Assembly: GCA_963924555.1 (NCBI GenBank)
Contig: OZ004585.1
Coordinates: 8,882,556 to 8,946,555, forward strand
DNA length: 64,000 nt
Reading direction: 5' to 3'
Source: Crambe crambe
Taxonomy: Eukaryota > Porifera > Demospongiae > Poecilosclerida > Crambeidae
In this document: positions 23,511 through 35,484 of the stretch, piece by piece
Position numbering within the stretch: position 1 is the stretch's first letter
Layout: each line of letters begins with the position of its first letter
Notes under the pieces: generated by a model
Seen by the model: the letters and a program-made list of their open reading frames with translations, nothing else
Database searches by the model: none
Told to the model about the DNA's origin: nothing
Position numbers and translations under genes: made by a program

Positions 23511-25867
23511 ATGGAGAAGAAATCACTGATTAAAACGGTGGAGATGAATACTGGAGGAGAACCCCTCAGAATCATAGTTTCAGGTATTTAGTAAGGAGAG
23601 AACTGCAGAGTCCACAAGGGCCTTAATAATAGCTAGTTGGCCCACCTCATTGCTTGCAATGAAATTTATTAGAGAAAAAAAGGGAAGGAGCAATTCCCCC
23701 CCTCCAACTCCCCTCTGTATTAAAGTTTGCTAACTAGCTAGCTAGTAGTCTAGAGTAGATCATATTCTTATTAGGAAGTGCTCTATCTTTGCTAGGTTAC
23801 CCTAACATTGAAGGAGCACGGATATTGGATAAGCGTCGCTATGTGCAGGAGAATTTGGATCATCTACGGACCATGTTGATGTCAGAGCCTCGAGGACATG
23901 CAGACATGTACGGCGCTTTGCTCGTTGAGACAGATCTCCCTGAGGCAGACATGGCTGCTCTATTCCTTCATAATGAAGGTAGATATTGCAGGGTTAATAA
24001 AAATGGTAGATATTTGCCCTTTTTATTTCTATTATAGGCTACAGTACAATGTGTGGTCATGCTGTCATTTCTCTTGGTCGCTATGCAATTGACTATGGAC
24101 TGGTCAAACCAGTTTCGCCAGAAACACGGGTTGTTATTCAGTGCCCATGTGGACCTGTCACTGCACATGTCAAATATGATTCCAAAACTGGTAAAACGGG
24201 TTCAGTGAGGTTTGAGAGTGTTCCTTCCTTTGCGGTGGCAGTGGATCAGACCATTGAAGTTGGTGAGTTCTCCTCTACTGTAATTATGATGTAGATGATA
24301 GGGGGTTACCCCTTCCTAATTATGATGGAGATGATGGGAGATACTGTAATGCATGCCAATGGTGGCCATTTTTGTGCTATGGAGATTGTGTAACAAAATG
24401 GCCCACCATTGGCATGATAAAAAGATGAATTATACCCTGCATGGATTAGATGGACTGGGTGCAGTGAAGTATGACATTGGTTATGGAGGAGCATTCTATG
24501 CCCTGGTGGATGTCCAGCAGTTGAATATGGACTTGACTGACACACCAGCACAGAAGCTAGAGCAGACAGGCACTGCCATATCTGAAGCCATCCGGTTAGC
24601 AACATGCGTTAAACTCAATTAGCAATTTCACTACACATGCATGACCTTATCAAACTACCATGCATGACCTTCCTGGCAGAATCCTGGAACCATGCAACTA
24701 GTTCAACTCTGCTTAGAGGTTAGCTATCCCAAGTCTGAAAAAGGCTTTAAAAAAAAAAATTATGACCAATTTATTTTAATAGTCAAAAGTGAATGCTTTT
24801 AGAGTGTTAGCTATTGGTCTTGGAAATCTCCCAAGGCTATAGACTTGGTAAAAATGGCTAAAAATTTTTCATGACCAATTTTAAGTTTTGACAGTCAAAA
24901 GTGAATCTAGGCATCATGTTGAATGCGGAGATTTGAATGTTAGCTATTGGTCTTGGAAAAAAATTGGCCATTTTCCAGATAATGGTTTTAGCTACATGTA
25001 ACAGTCAAAAGTGAATGACTTTTAATTATTGACCTATTTATCTCTAAGTGGTCCCCCTCATGCTAGCTGATCTCTTATCTGCAGGTCAGAGGTCAAATTG
25101 ACTCATCCAGAAAATGCTGACTTGGCATTTCTCTATGGGACCATACTTACAGATGGAAGAGACGACATATCTTGCGATTCAACTAAAAACTTGACAATAT
25201 TTGCTGATCGGCAGGTAATTTGAATGCAGCTATATATTTGACTAATGAATGCAAGCATTCTGCAGGGTTTATTTCAAGGGGGGCGAGGGGGGCTTCTGCC
25301 CCCTCTGAATGATGGCTTGCCCCCCCCTAGGAATTAGCTAGCTTTCATAATGAGAATTCCACATACATGTACTGGTTTGTAGTTGCCCCTCCTCACTAGG
25401 CATTTGACCCCCCTCGAGCAAAATTCTGAATTAAACCCTGTTCTGTGTGGGGGCAAGCATACATGTCAAGGTCGTCATGGATTATAAAATCCTGAGCCTC
25501 AGTTAACATCCCTAGTACAGGGTTTCCTCTGTTTAATTGCTTTATTGTAATTAGGTGGACCGGTCTCCTTGTGGTTCAGGGGTCACCACCAGAACAGCTG
25601 TGCAGTACCACAAAGGACAGACTAAACTTGGTGAGTCAAGATAGAGCTTACTTGCATTAACTCCATTCCATACTAGGTCATGAGAAGACATTCTATAATG
25701 GGAAAACTGGTTCCAAAATGAGTGGAATGGCTCTGAGAGTGGAGCCATATGGTTGCTATGAGGATGCAGTGGTGGTTGAAGTGAGTGGGCATGGTTATTA
25801 CATGGGGGAGTCTACCTTTTGGATGGAGAGCAATGACCCCACTGCAAATGGATTCCTCATCAAATAA
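23511..25867 (+). CDS. L3HYPDH: L3HYPDH / proline racemase family enzyme
   Basis: Predicted 340 aa (human L3HYPDH 354). The family dehydrates trans-3-hydroxy-L-proline or epimerises proline/4-hydroxyproline. Exons: 23511-23583, 23796-23978, 24038-24262, 24450-24594, 25085-25214, 25555-25630 and 25677-25867. Motifs: EMNTGGEPLRI, RRYVQENLDHLR, EPRGHADMYGAL, LHNEGYSTMCGHA (Cys91) and YGGAFYALV. The second active-site motif is DRSPCGSG with Cys258. Human L3HYPDH has Thr here (DRSPTGSG), whereas bacterial and trypanosome proline racemases and epimerases have Cys. The pair Cys91/Cys258 therefore predicts a two-base racemase or epimerase rather than a dehydratase. The name follows the closest animal relative; the activity is inferred. 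A collagen-rich animal would need hydroxyproline catabolism. Confidence 0.9.
24353..24415. repeat. hairpin MITE in L3HYPDH intron 3
   Basis: Arms of about 20 bp (ATGCCAATGGTGGCCATTTT at 24353-24372 and its complement with one extra base at 24395-24415) around a 22 bp loop. No clear target duplication. Confidence 0.55.
25263..25440. mobile_element. TIR MITE in L3HYPDH intron 5
   Basis: A 178 bp element with inverted ends CAGGGTTTATTTCA and TGAATTAAACCCTG. It contains C- and G-rich runs. The equivalent in the duplicated unit (about 33574-33762) has an expanded poly-C run, showing that the insertion predates the duplication. Confidence 0.6.
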
Positions 25868-26081
25868 ATCATCATTATCAAGGTAGAAATTTTTCTTGCT
25901 CAACCTAATTTCAAGTCATCAATCTTGTGCTTTTAGAATTAATTTTATAATAATGTCATGATACACAAATAAAATTGGGTGAGGCACAGCTGTTATAAGA
26001 GTTACTATGGGAGCAAGTAGTGACAATACAGAATAGTTTGACTTATGCATGTTTCCCATGGATGCACTTTTCTGACCAGTT

Positions 26082-27105
26082 TCACTGAATACTACAACTG
26101 TGTCTCCTGCTGTTCTGTTTCTGTGGTGACCCTTTACCCACCTGTGAAAGTAGCACTTGGTACTTGCTTGGCAGGGAGGCATGGTCAGGCCACACCCCTT
26201 CCACAGATGGCAAGTGACCCCTTTGAAAGAAGTGGTGGGAGTGAATCTAAATTTGATGGTGGAGAACAGCAATCAATGTGGTTTTGAAATACATGTTTAC
26301 TCATCAGAGCCCAGTCAGACCACTTTTAGGGCTAAATTAACCTTTGACCCTTAATTTATTAAGTGCTAAGTGAACGCCAGTATAATAACAATAACACACT
26401 GTGTAACCACACCCACTTTTCCCACGTCCTGGCCTGGCCACTATAATTTTGCTCCCTATGGGCCTGCTCATTATAGGGGACTCAAAATAACACCTTCTTG
26501 ATTGAGGATGTGAATTTCCCTTCCTTGTTCCTATCAAAGATGACCTGTAGGACATCACTTATTTCTTGGTTCTTTATGGAATAGTAGTCGTCCTGACTCG
26601 GGACCAGTTGGCTTAGTTCATAGCCACAGGCCAACTCAAAGATCACATGACCTATGGTCAATGTCACATGACTTGTGGTTAATATCACGTGACTTATGGT
26701 CTGAGTACAGGTATAATATAAATGTCTCGACTATTGTACTTAACTCACCAAACATAATCACGTCCAAGTCTTCACTATCCACCTCACTCCACTCCTCACA
26801 GACACGAAATCTGTATCCTAGCAATGTGTTCTCATATCCCCCTAGTCGACACACGTCCCCCTCCACAAAGATGTTCCCAGTGTGCACATGTCCGAGAGGG
26901 GGGAATCCCTGCTCATAGAGGAAAAGGATAGCCTAGGGATGGAAAAAGATGCTGTGTATGACAACACTACATGCATGTGGACAGAATGTATCTCTTTAAT
27001 AAATACCTGAAGAATCTGTCTGCCATAGCTTGCCACTTTCCAAGCACTGATGATTGTCTTGCCATTCGTGCCATTCTGCCTCTTAGTGGGTGATGTCTAC
27101 ACCAT

Positions 27106-27173
<68 letters not shown>

Positions 27174-28640
27174 CTTTTGATGTGTGTGATGACGATGTCA
27201 ACCTCCTCTTACTTACCAAGGTAACTAGATCTTGAAGTGAATTCCTACTGGATTCAGACTGCACAACCATGACTTGTGTCTCCTCGGAATCAGGAAAGTA
27301 CTTGACCCCATGAATATTATGCAGTAGAGGATGCTAATAATCAAAACATTGTACCATTATAACCATCACAAAATGCTTTTATAAATCCTCTATTTAAAGT
27401 ACCACCTTGGCTTGGTACGTAGCACTAAAGTACTACCTTGGCTTGGTACTGGAAACAGTGGTTCTTACTTGCAGCCTGTGGAGTCTGTTGAGCGTCTTCA
27501 ACACTCCTGCAGTTGCCTCCATGGCTGACTTACTGTACTTGCCATATTTGGCTGACCACTTCTGAGTAGGTGACACCTACGTATGATTAGTAGGGCAACA
27601 TTCATAGAGTCCTTTCCTATTTACCTTATAAATGAGGTCTTTGAGGGAGCCCCTGCTCATTAGAGGTTGGACTGTCACCACGACATCTGGTTCAGGGAAG
27701 TACTGAACTTCCTCAATGCACTGGAGAAATGGATGCTGCAAAGGAGAGGTCAGAGGTTAGGAGATTGGAATCACACAGAGAATAATTCTTACTTTGAGAG
27801 TGTGAAATAACATATTGAGTGTGTTCACTCCCGTTTCATCGAGTTGGAGAGGACAATGAGAGGACAGAGGAACCTGCAACCAGGAAAATACAAATGAATG
27901 AGTGAGTGAGTGATAGATAGAGCGATCTTATTTATTCCCATACTAACTCTCTCACCACTGTCAACATCTTTGCTTGTTGTCCATCTCCAATCATCGTGTA
28001 CCAAAACTTTCCTCCTCGATAGCCTGGAGTGATGGACTCCATATTATGTTGTGTCACATCCATTTAGCCCCACCCACCTGATGGACATGTTTGTGTTGTC
28101 CGTACTAGCCCGTTACATACCTATGTCTTGCAGGCAGAGAAGACGACAATATTTTCCATTCGATCTGTCCACAAACAATGTAGCTACTCGATCAGCACTG
28201 GCTGCAAGGATAACTACAATTATATAGTCCGAACTTGCGTCAAGTGCAGTAGCTAGATCTTGCATTTAATTGTTTTTTGGTGCTGGAAGCCAGAGGAGTA
28301 TCTACCACTGGGCTGTTTTGTATGACTGGAGTATGGTCAGCAAAACGGTAATAGTAGGTCAAATTAATTTTTTGCCCACCAAAATTAATCATAAATCTTA
28401 GCTACTCCCCTGGAAGCTGGAACTTAGCAGCCACTTATTAACATTAATAAGAAACGATTATTATCCTTTTTTTGCACTGTTCCTACCTCTCTCCACTGCC
28501 TCCCTCTTCCTGCGCTGCAAGTAAGCCACTAGACTGGAGAGGAGGAAGGAGACAGAAGGCAAGACCAGGGAGGCCAGCCATTCCACTAAACGCACCAGCT
28601 GCAAGAGGCTCCACAGAAATGCAACTTCAGCATGTCCCAT
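26082..28640 (-). CDS. membrane-anchored PXK-like pseudokinase, PK1-A
   Basis: Predicted 438 aa. Exons: 28487-28640, 28121-28201, 27956-28023, 27793-27873, 27625-27735, 27469-27576, 27217-27333, 27007-27096, 26749-26932, 26494-26651 and 26082-26246; every junction keeps phase. Exon 1 encodes a hydrophobic anchor (WLASLVLPSVSFLLSSLVAY) followed by a basic stop (QRRKR). The kinase-like region resembles PXK/Slob: GSLKDLIYK, VASYGRQILQ, then GHVHTGNIFVEG in place of the HRD loop and LGGYENTLLG in place of DFG, and VIMFGHVIFELACG. The catalytic Asp of both loops is absent, so phosphotransfer is unlikely. The N-lobe pieces occur twice (HPFLQCIEE and HPLLHNIHG), as if a first domain lost its C-lobe and fused to a second. 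It is tail-to-tail with L3HYPDH. No experimental function known to me. Confidence 0.85.
27106..27168. repeat. (AG)n microsatellite in PK1-A intron
   Basis: About 30 AG dinucleotides. The homologous tract in unit 2 (35430-35479) is shorter. Comparable AG runs lie next to the last exon of PK2-A (29046-29105) and PK2-B (38664-38700), with lengths differing between duplicates. Confidence 0.9.
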
Positions 28641-28884
28641 ATTCAATATCGACTAATAGTGTACAGTAGTATAGTATGCTGCTTTTGTTTAGAACATGAA
28701 ACATCACAAACATCTGCTGCATGCATGGCTCGAGAATAACACGTGTTGATCTAGCAGCCACCACTACTGAAGGCTACAATTACAAAGTTTTTAACTTATC
28801 GCCGCTGATGTGGTGACCCACAAGAATGTCACACGAGCAGTGGCTCCAATACTGTATTATAAAAATATAATAGAGTACACTCTT

Positions 28885-29038
28885 TTACTGGAGTCTGCAG
28901 TCATTTTGTTCACTGAATTGCAGGGGTTTTCCCTTCGATGCTTTAACAAATAGTTTTCTCATGTCTCGAGTCAAAGATTTGTGGTCATGCTCCATGGATG
29001 GAATGGATGCATTTTGAAAGAATGGAAGTCTAATAATC

Positions 29039-29110
<72 letters not shown>

Positions 29111-31087
29111 ACATGCATGAAGTCATGCATATAGGAATTAAGCCACACCTCCTTAATAGAGGACATGAATCTCCCTGTGCTGTCCTGCTGAAAAATGACC
29201 TGTAGGATATCCTTTACTTCCTGGTCCCTAACTGACCCATAATCTATCTCTCCTGGGGTCAGATGACTCAATTCATACCCACAGGCCATCTCGAAGATCA
29301 AATGTCCTGAAATTTTAAATAATCGTAACCTCTTGAGCTGAAGTGACAAAGGAGTGACTTTTTACCAAACATGACAGTGTCAATATCCTCTACACAACTG
29401 AATGTATTGCAGAGGTTGTAGAGGCGTGTCCGGTATCCTAGCAACATATTCTCGTAGCCCCCTAGCATACAAACATCTCCCTCCACGAAGATATTTCCAG
29501 ACTGAATGTGTCCCACTGCTTGACAGCCTTGCTCATATAAGAACAATAGTTCCTGCACAAAGAAAGACACATAAGAATTACCTTACATATTAGTGGGCAT
29601 TATTTAGACCTGTGGATCCCTCAAGAGAAATTTCATATACATATTAATACCTGGAGTATCTGCCTTCCATAACTAGCCACCAAGTTGGCACTGAGCTGCC
29701 TCTTGCTGTAAGTCCGATATTTCTTCATCCAATCATTGGTGGGAGGCGTCTGGACGGGAGGGCCGGTGGGGGTTAATTATTAGTTAAACCTAGTATGTGT
29801 GTTCTTACTCCATAAATGAGGTCTTTGAGGGATCCCCCTTTCTTTAAGGGCTGGAGGATGATGATGTAGTTGGATCCAAGGTAGTGTTGTACTTGTTTTA
29901 TGGTTTCTATGGGGTGGAAGAAGGGAGGCTGGGGGGGGGGGGGGGGGGGGGGGGGGGGAGGGGAAGAGATTACATGAGATTCTGTAAGATGATAGATAAA
30001 AGCTACTCACCCTAAGAGCCAACAGCATCTTGTTAAGGGTATCCAGGCTTTTACCGTTCAACTTGAGGGCACACTTTCTTGAAACTGGAGCCTACGATGA
30101 AGACCTATTCATTATCCCTCTTCAGATTGCAATAGGGTAAAGATTCTCACCATGGTCAAAATTTTCTTCTCACCGTTCTCTCCTATCACTTGGAACCAAA
30201 ATTTCTGCAAACGGCTCCCTACACAGCACATCACATGATTGTCACATGATGACTACACCCCATTGATTAAAGTATTAAACATACCCATGTCAGGTAATGG
30301 TTGCAACTGGCTGTATGTTCCACTTGAGTCCTCCACGAATCTCTGTGCCATTTTCTCGGCAGCAACTACACCAGATATTAAATTCAAAAGGTTATTAGAT
30401 CTATTTCAGCTCAAATCTTGCTGCAGAGATTGTTCCAACCTTGGCCTGGTACCCATTGAAATCATACATACAGTTCCAGAATCTTTGCATCACTCACACT
30501 GGGTGCCCAAAGTCAAGGATGTGTAAATCACAGTAGAGTAAAAAAAAAAAAAAAAAAGTCATACTGTATAAGGAAGTTAATGTCCTATTTTGTTACAAAG
30601 ATTCTGCAATCTCCTGTATGTATGTATCATACTTTTGGAGAGAAAATTTGACCACAAATTCACCTTTTTCTGAATTTTGCTGGTCAAATCTATCATCGTC
30701 TCTTTTCTTTTTCTCTTCCTTCAGTATGACCGCGGTAAAGAGAGATCTAGCATAAAGAAAGTCTGTCACCCATTGCAGGAAGTACACTAGTTTCAGGGAG
30801 AGCTGAAGGGCACCATTCATTAGCAGTCCATTCTCAGGGTCTGCCCTCCTACGTCGGAGCAAGGAGACGAGGTATTTCAAGAAAAAGGAAGTCAGGAAGA
30901 AGCACTCATACACAATCCGCTGTACAATGGGGAAAGTGAGCAAGAAAAACGTCACCACGCCATAACGCAGCAGCCTGCTGATCGTCTTCACTTTTCCCCA
31001 GCTATGCTTTTCATTAATCTGGCGCAGCCAGCCCCGAGCGCCGAAGGCGCGAGGGTCTGGAGACACATAATACTTGGACTTATTCAT
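28885..31087 (-). CDS. membrane-anchored PXK-like pseudokinase, PK2-A
   Basis: Predicted 456 aa if the start at 31087 is used. Exons: 30664-31087, 30285-30365, 30151-30218, 30011-30091, 29809-29928, 29651-29749, 29366-29552, 29149-29306 and 28885-29037. Exon 1 encodes two or three hydrophobic segments (VVTFFLLTFPIVQRIVYECF, FFLTSFFLKYLV, LVYFLQWVTDFLY) separated by basic RRRR. The pseudokinase part has LPDMGSRLQKFWF, GSLKDLIYG, VASYGRQILQ, GHIQSGNIFVEG (HRD site), LGGYENMLLGYRTRLY (DFG site), GHLIFEMACGYEL and the C-terminal IIRLPFFQNA, matching SRLLQMPLFS in PXK. The native ATG seen in copies B and C (MISRLLRYG) is ACG here. The only upstream in-frame ATG lies in an inserted transposon (31015-31457). 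Expression of this copy is therefore uncertain. Confidence 0.8.
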
Positions 31088-31457
31088 TTAGCAAGAAATC
31101 TGCTAAATGAATGAATATCATTATGTGACGTATTCTGACGTTTAGTGACGCGAAATGACGTCACGCGCCACTGGATGACCTCATTTAAAATAGCCACATG
31201 CTCTGCAACAACTCTGAAAGATGCTGCCGACAGAACTGCTGTTAGATTCGGGTACCAATCCATAGGATAGCGGTTGAAGTTTGAGCAGTTGGATGCTTTT
31301 CTATCTAGGAGAGATGTTCCTGCGGTTCTGCCCACTGCGCGCGTAATGCGTCATCGTGACACATGAATAATTGGAAGCATCATCCGGCACTTCCTGCCCC
31401 GGAACAAGTCCCCAGACCCTCGCGCCTTTGGCGCTCGGGGCTGGCTACGCCAGATTA
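31015..31457. mobile_element. 443 bp TIR element in PK2-A first exon
   Basis: Inverted ends TAATCTGGCGCAGCCAGCCC (left) and the complement of TAATCTGGCGTAGCCAGCCC (right), extending about 45 bp. It is flanked by a perfect 9 bp target duplication GCTTTTCAT (31006-31014 and 31458-31466). The empty site is intact in unit 2 at about 40587-40597. Internal sequence shows no transposase, so it is non-autonomous. A 9 bp duplication with long TIRs suggests Mutator-like or a related superfamily, which is inference. Confidence 0.85.
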
Positions 31458-31833
31458 GCTTTTCATCACCTCGCTATATAATAGTTGGAAATGATCGTCA
31501 CCAATTCTGATTAGAAACGTTAAACCTCCATGGAACGCATGCGCACCAGCACAGCAAATAATTTACCCCTTTCCTATGTAAGAAAAAGATATGGATTGAT
31601 GTTGATATTTTTATGCAGGAGGACTACGGAAACGATTTAGAAATGATGAGGCTTGTCCAATTTTCTTGGCACCCCCAAGCACCCATGTGGTCATCTGACT
31701 GGTCACAACCTTTATCCCTCCTTTGCTGCGAGCATGAGGACCACAGTTGTCACGAAGGAACTCCTTTAGATTGGATGGCACTAATGAACCACGCTACATG
31801 TAGATATACATTTATAATGATAAGATGAAATTC

Positions 31834-33007
31834 TTACACTCTTACACTTCCAAGTCTTGAAAATTCAGCCTCGCTGGCAAAAAAGTCATGAAGTTTTATC
31901 TGGAAGAAGTGTAATAAATTCTACTGTCACACTATTCTAATCAGTGGAACATCACACAGTGATAAAGACACTACTGATAGTCCTTTTTCAGAGATGGAAT
32001 GGTCAAAATGCACTCTACAGGACTGGTGGACCATCATATATGTGTGTGTGATATTCCATGTGTCCATTCCATCTAAGTGTACCGTATGGGACAGGTTGGA
32101 CTACATGGGAAGGTATCGGTATACATGATGATATTATATCCATGTGTCCATTCCATCTAAGTGTATCATAGTGTGACTATCATATTATGTGGGAAAATAC
32201 ATTACCATCTTTTCATGTTCTTTTTGTGTTCCTCTTACCTGTTCTATGGTGTGTATGACTGATTCGTCATTGTTCCTCTCAAAAATGAAGCGAAGTGCCT
32301 CCTTACATTCACCATTCCTCACACTCTCAAGCTCAGACTTGCTTGGGAAAACACCTTTTAACTCCCTACCCGTACACATCTCGTAGATCATATGACCTGT
32401 GGGGCGGAGTCCATGTTTTATAAAGGTATTATTAATTTTACTCACCAAACATAATGACATCAATGCTCTGGAGGCAGCCCTCATCTTCAATTTTTCTGTA
32501 GAGGCGTGTCTTGTAGCCTAGCAACGAGTTTTCGTAGCCCCCCAATTGACAGGATAGGCCTTGAACATTGGTGGGTGGAGCATCGTGAAGAGCTTTCCAA
32601 TCAGAATAATTGACATAGATGTTGCCCGTGTGTATGTGGCCAATAAGGGGGAAATCCTGCTCATAAAGGTAAGTAACGGCCTGGGAGGGTGAGGAGGGAA
32701 AGAGAGAGGGATATAGGGAGGGAGAGAGGGGAGAGGTGAGGAAGGAAGGGGGGAAGAGGGTGCGGAGGGAGGAAGAAAGGAAGGGAGGGAGAGAATATGA
32801 AAGACGAGGGAGGGGAGGGGGAGGAGGAAGGGGAGAGGTGAGGAAGGAAGGGGGGAAGGGGGGAGGGGATGAGGAAGGGAGAAGGGGGAGGAGGAGGGTG
32901 CGGAGGGAAGAAGAGAGGGAGGGAGGGAGGGAGGGAGAGAATACGAAAGAGAGTGAAGGATTAGTTTTCTTGCGTCTTTCTATCAAATACCTCTAGAATC
33001 TTCCATC
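31834..33007 (-). pseudogene. truncated PXK-like pseudokinase, PK3-A
   Basis: The 3' end of PK3 only: exons 32991-33007 (cut by the duplication junction), 32446-32680, 32239-32396 and 31834-31899. The protein segments (GHIHTGNIYVN, LGGYENSLLGYKTRLY, GHMIYEMCTGREL, IKLHDFFAS) match the full gene at 43870-47019 essentially exactly. It has no promoter or 5' exons of its own. The intron at 32681-32990 holds a GGGA-rich low-complexity run that reads as Ser/Pro on the minus strand and Arg/Glu/Gly on the plus strand. Confidence 0.85.
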
Positions 33008-33395
33008 AACCATGCAACTAGTTCAACTCTGCTTAGAGGTTAGCTATCCCAAGTCTGAAAAAGGCTTTAAATTTTTTTTATGACCAATTTATTTTAATAG
33101 TCAAAAGTGAATGCTTTTAGAGTGTTAGCTATTGGTCTTGGAAATCTCCCAAGGCTATAGACTTGGTAAAAATGGCTAAAATTTTCCAATTTTAAATTCT
33201 GACAGTCAAAAGTGAATCTAGGCATCATGTTGAATGCGGAGATTTGAATGTTAGCTATTGGTCTTGGAAAAAAATTGGCCATTTTCCAGATAATGGTTTT
33301 AGCTACATGTAACAGTCAAAAGTGAATGACTTTTAATTATTGACCTATTTATCTCTAAGTGGTCCCCCTCATGCTAGCTGATCTCTTATCTGCAG

Positions 33396-34261
33396 GTCAG
33401 AGGTCAAATTGACTCATCCAGAAAATGCTGACTTGGCATTTCTTTATGGGACCATACTTACAGATGGAAGAGACGACATATCTTGCGATTCAACTAAAAA
33501 CTTGACAATATTTGCTGATCGGCAGGTAATTTGAATGCAGCTATATATTTGACTAATGAATGCAAGCATTCTGCAGGGTTTATTTCAAGGGGGGCGAGGG
33601 GGGCTTCTGCCCCCTCTGAATGATGGCTTGCCCCCCCCCCCCCCCCCCCAGGAATTAGCTAGCTTTCGTAATGAGAATTCCACATACATGTACTGGTTTG
33701 TAGTTGCCCCTCCTCACTAGGCATTTGACCCCCCTCGAGCAAAATTCTGAATTAAACCCTGTTCTGTGTGGGGGCAAGCATACATGTCAAGGTCGTCATG
33801 GATTATAAAATCCTGAGCCTCAGTTAACATCCCTAGTACAGGGTTTCCTCTGTTTAATTGCTTTAATTACAATAATTAGGTGGACCGGTCTCCTTGTGGT
33901 TCAGGGGTCGCCACCAGAACAGCTGTGCAGTACCACAAAGGACAGACTAAACTTGGTGAGTCTCTGCACCATTCATTCACAGTTGCTTACATTCTCAGCT
34001 TAATATTACTAACTCCATTCCATACTAGGTCATGAGAAGACATTCTATAATGGGAAAACTGGTTCCAAAATGAGTGGAATGGCTCTGAGAGTGGAGCCAT
34101 ATGGTTGCTATGAGGATGCAGTGGTGGTTGAAGTGAGTGGGCATGGTTATTACATGGGGGAGTCTACCTTTTGGATGGAGAGCAATGACCCCACTGCAAA
34201 TGGATTCCTCATCAATCATTATCAAGGTAGAAATTTTTCTTGCTCAACCTTTTTCAACTAA
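33396..34261 (+). pseudogene. 5'-truncated L3HYPDH copy (exons 5-7)
   Basis: Exons 33396-33525, 33880-33955 and 34029-34261 duplicate exons 5-7 of the gene at 23511-25867 (THPENADLAFLYGT, DRSPCGSG, GFLI). Exons 1-4, including the MCGH cysteine, are missing because the duplication starts in intron 4. The normal stop is lost through a 9-nt difference after LI, so the frame runs on (INHYQGRNFSCS) to a later stop. One residue differs in exon 6 (GVATR versus GVTTR). It cannot make a functional enzyme. Confidence 0.85.
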
Positions 34262-34435
34262 TTTCAAGTCATCAATCTTGTGCTTTTAGAATTAATTTTA
34301 TAATAATGTCATGATACACAAATAAAATTTGGGTGAGGCACAGCTGTTATAAGAGTTACTATGGGAGCAAGTAGTGACAATACAGAATAGTTTGACTTGT
34401 GCATGTTTCCCATGGATGCACTTTTCTGACCAGTT

Positions 34436-35428
34436 TCACTGAATACTACAACTGTGTCTCCTGCTGTTCTGTTTCTGTGGTGACCCTTTACCCACCTGTG
34501 AAAGTAGCACTTGGTACTTGCTTGGCAGGGAGGCATGGTCAGGCCACACCCCTTCCACAGATGGCAAGTGACCCCTTTGAAAGAAGTGGTGGGAGTGAAT
34601 CTAAATTTGATGGTGGAGAACAGCAATCAATGTGGTTTTGAAATACATGTTTACTCATCAGAGCCCAGTCAGACCACTTTTAGGGCTAAATTAACCTTTG
34701 ACCCTTAAGTTATTAAGTGCTAAGTGACCGCCAGTATAATAACAATAACACACTGTGTAACCACACCCACTTTGCCCACGTCCTGGCCTGGCCACTATAA
34801 TTTTGCTTCCTATGGGCCTGCTCATTATAGGGGACTCGAAATAATACCTTCTTGATCGAGGATGTGAATTTCCCTTCCTTGTTCCTATCAAAGATGACCT
34901 GTAGGACATCACTTATTTCTTGGTTCTTTACGGAATAGTAGTCGTCCTGACTCGGGACCAGTTGGCTTAGTTCATAGCCACAGGCCAACTCAAAGATCAC
35001 ATGTTAATATCACGTGACTTATGGTCTGAGTACAGGTATAATATAAATGTCTTGACTATTGTACTTAACTCACCAAACATAATCACGTCCAAGTCTTCAC
35101 TATCCACCTCACTCCACTCCTCACAGACACGAAATCTGTATCCTAGCAATGTGTTCTCATATCCCCCTAGTCAACACACGTCCCCCTCCACAAAGATGTT
35201 CCCAGTGTGCACATGTCCGAGAGGGGGGAATCCCTGCTCATAGAGGAAAAGGATAGCCTAGGGATGGAAAAAGATGCTGTGTATGACAACACTACATGCA
35301 TGTGGACAGAATGTATCTCTTTAATAAATACCTGAAGAATCTGTCTGCCATAGCTTGCCACTTTCCAAGCACTGATGGTTGTCTTGCCATTCGTGCCATT
35401 CTGCCTCTTAGTGGGTGATGTCTACACC

Positions 35429-35484
<56 letters not shown>

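Larger units (their letters stand above)
24688..33007. repeat. tandem duplication, unit 1
   Basis: An 8.3 kb unit running from L3HYPDH intron 4 through pseudokinase genes PK1-A, PK2-A and the 3' end of PK3. It is repeated at 33008-45027 with introns, microsatellites and intergenic sequence nearly identical. The junction at 33007/33008 joins the middle of a PK3 exon to L3HYPDH intron 4 (AACCATGCAACTAG). Unit 1 carries a 443 bp insertion at 31015-31457 absent from unit 2. It also contains the intron MITE 25263-25440 (CAGGGTTTA...TAAACCCTG ends). Confidence 0.9.

Noticed and set aside
25919-26272. Open minus-strand frame of 117 codons over the PK1-A last exon
   Set aside because: It is a shadow frame. 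The frame continuing PK1 phase (IHSHHFFQRG... to the stop at 26082) matches the PK2 C-terminus.
32438-32996. Long Ser/Pro-rich minus-strand and Arg/Glu/Gly-rich plus-strand frames (also at 44554-45006 and 46111-46480)
   Set aside because: They read through GGGA-type low-complexity sequence inside PK3 introns; the real exons flank them.
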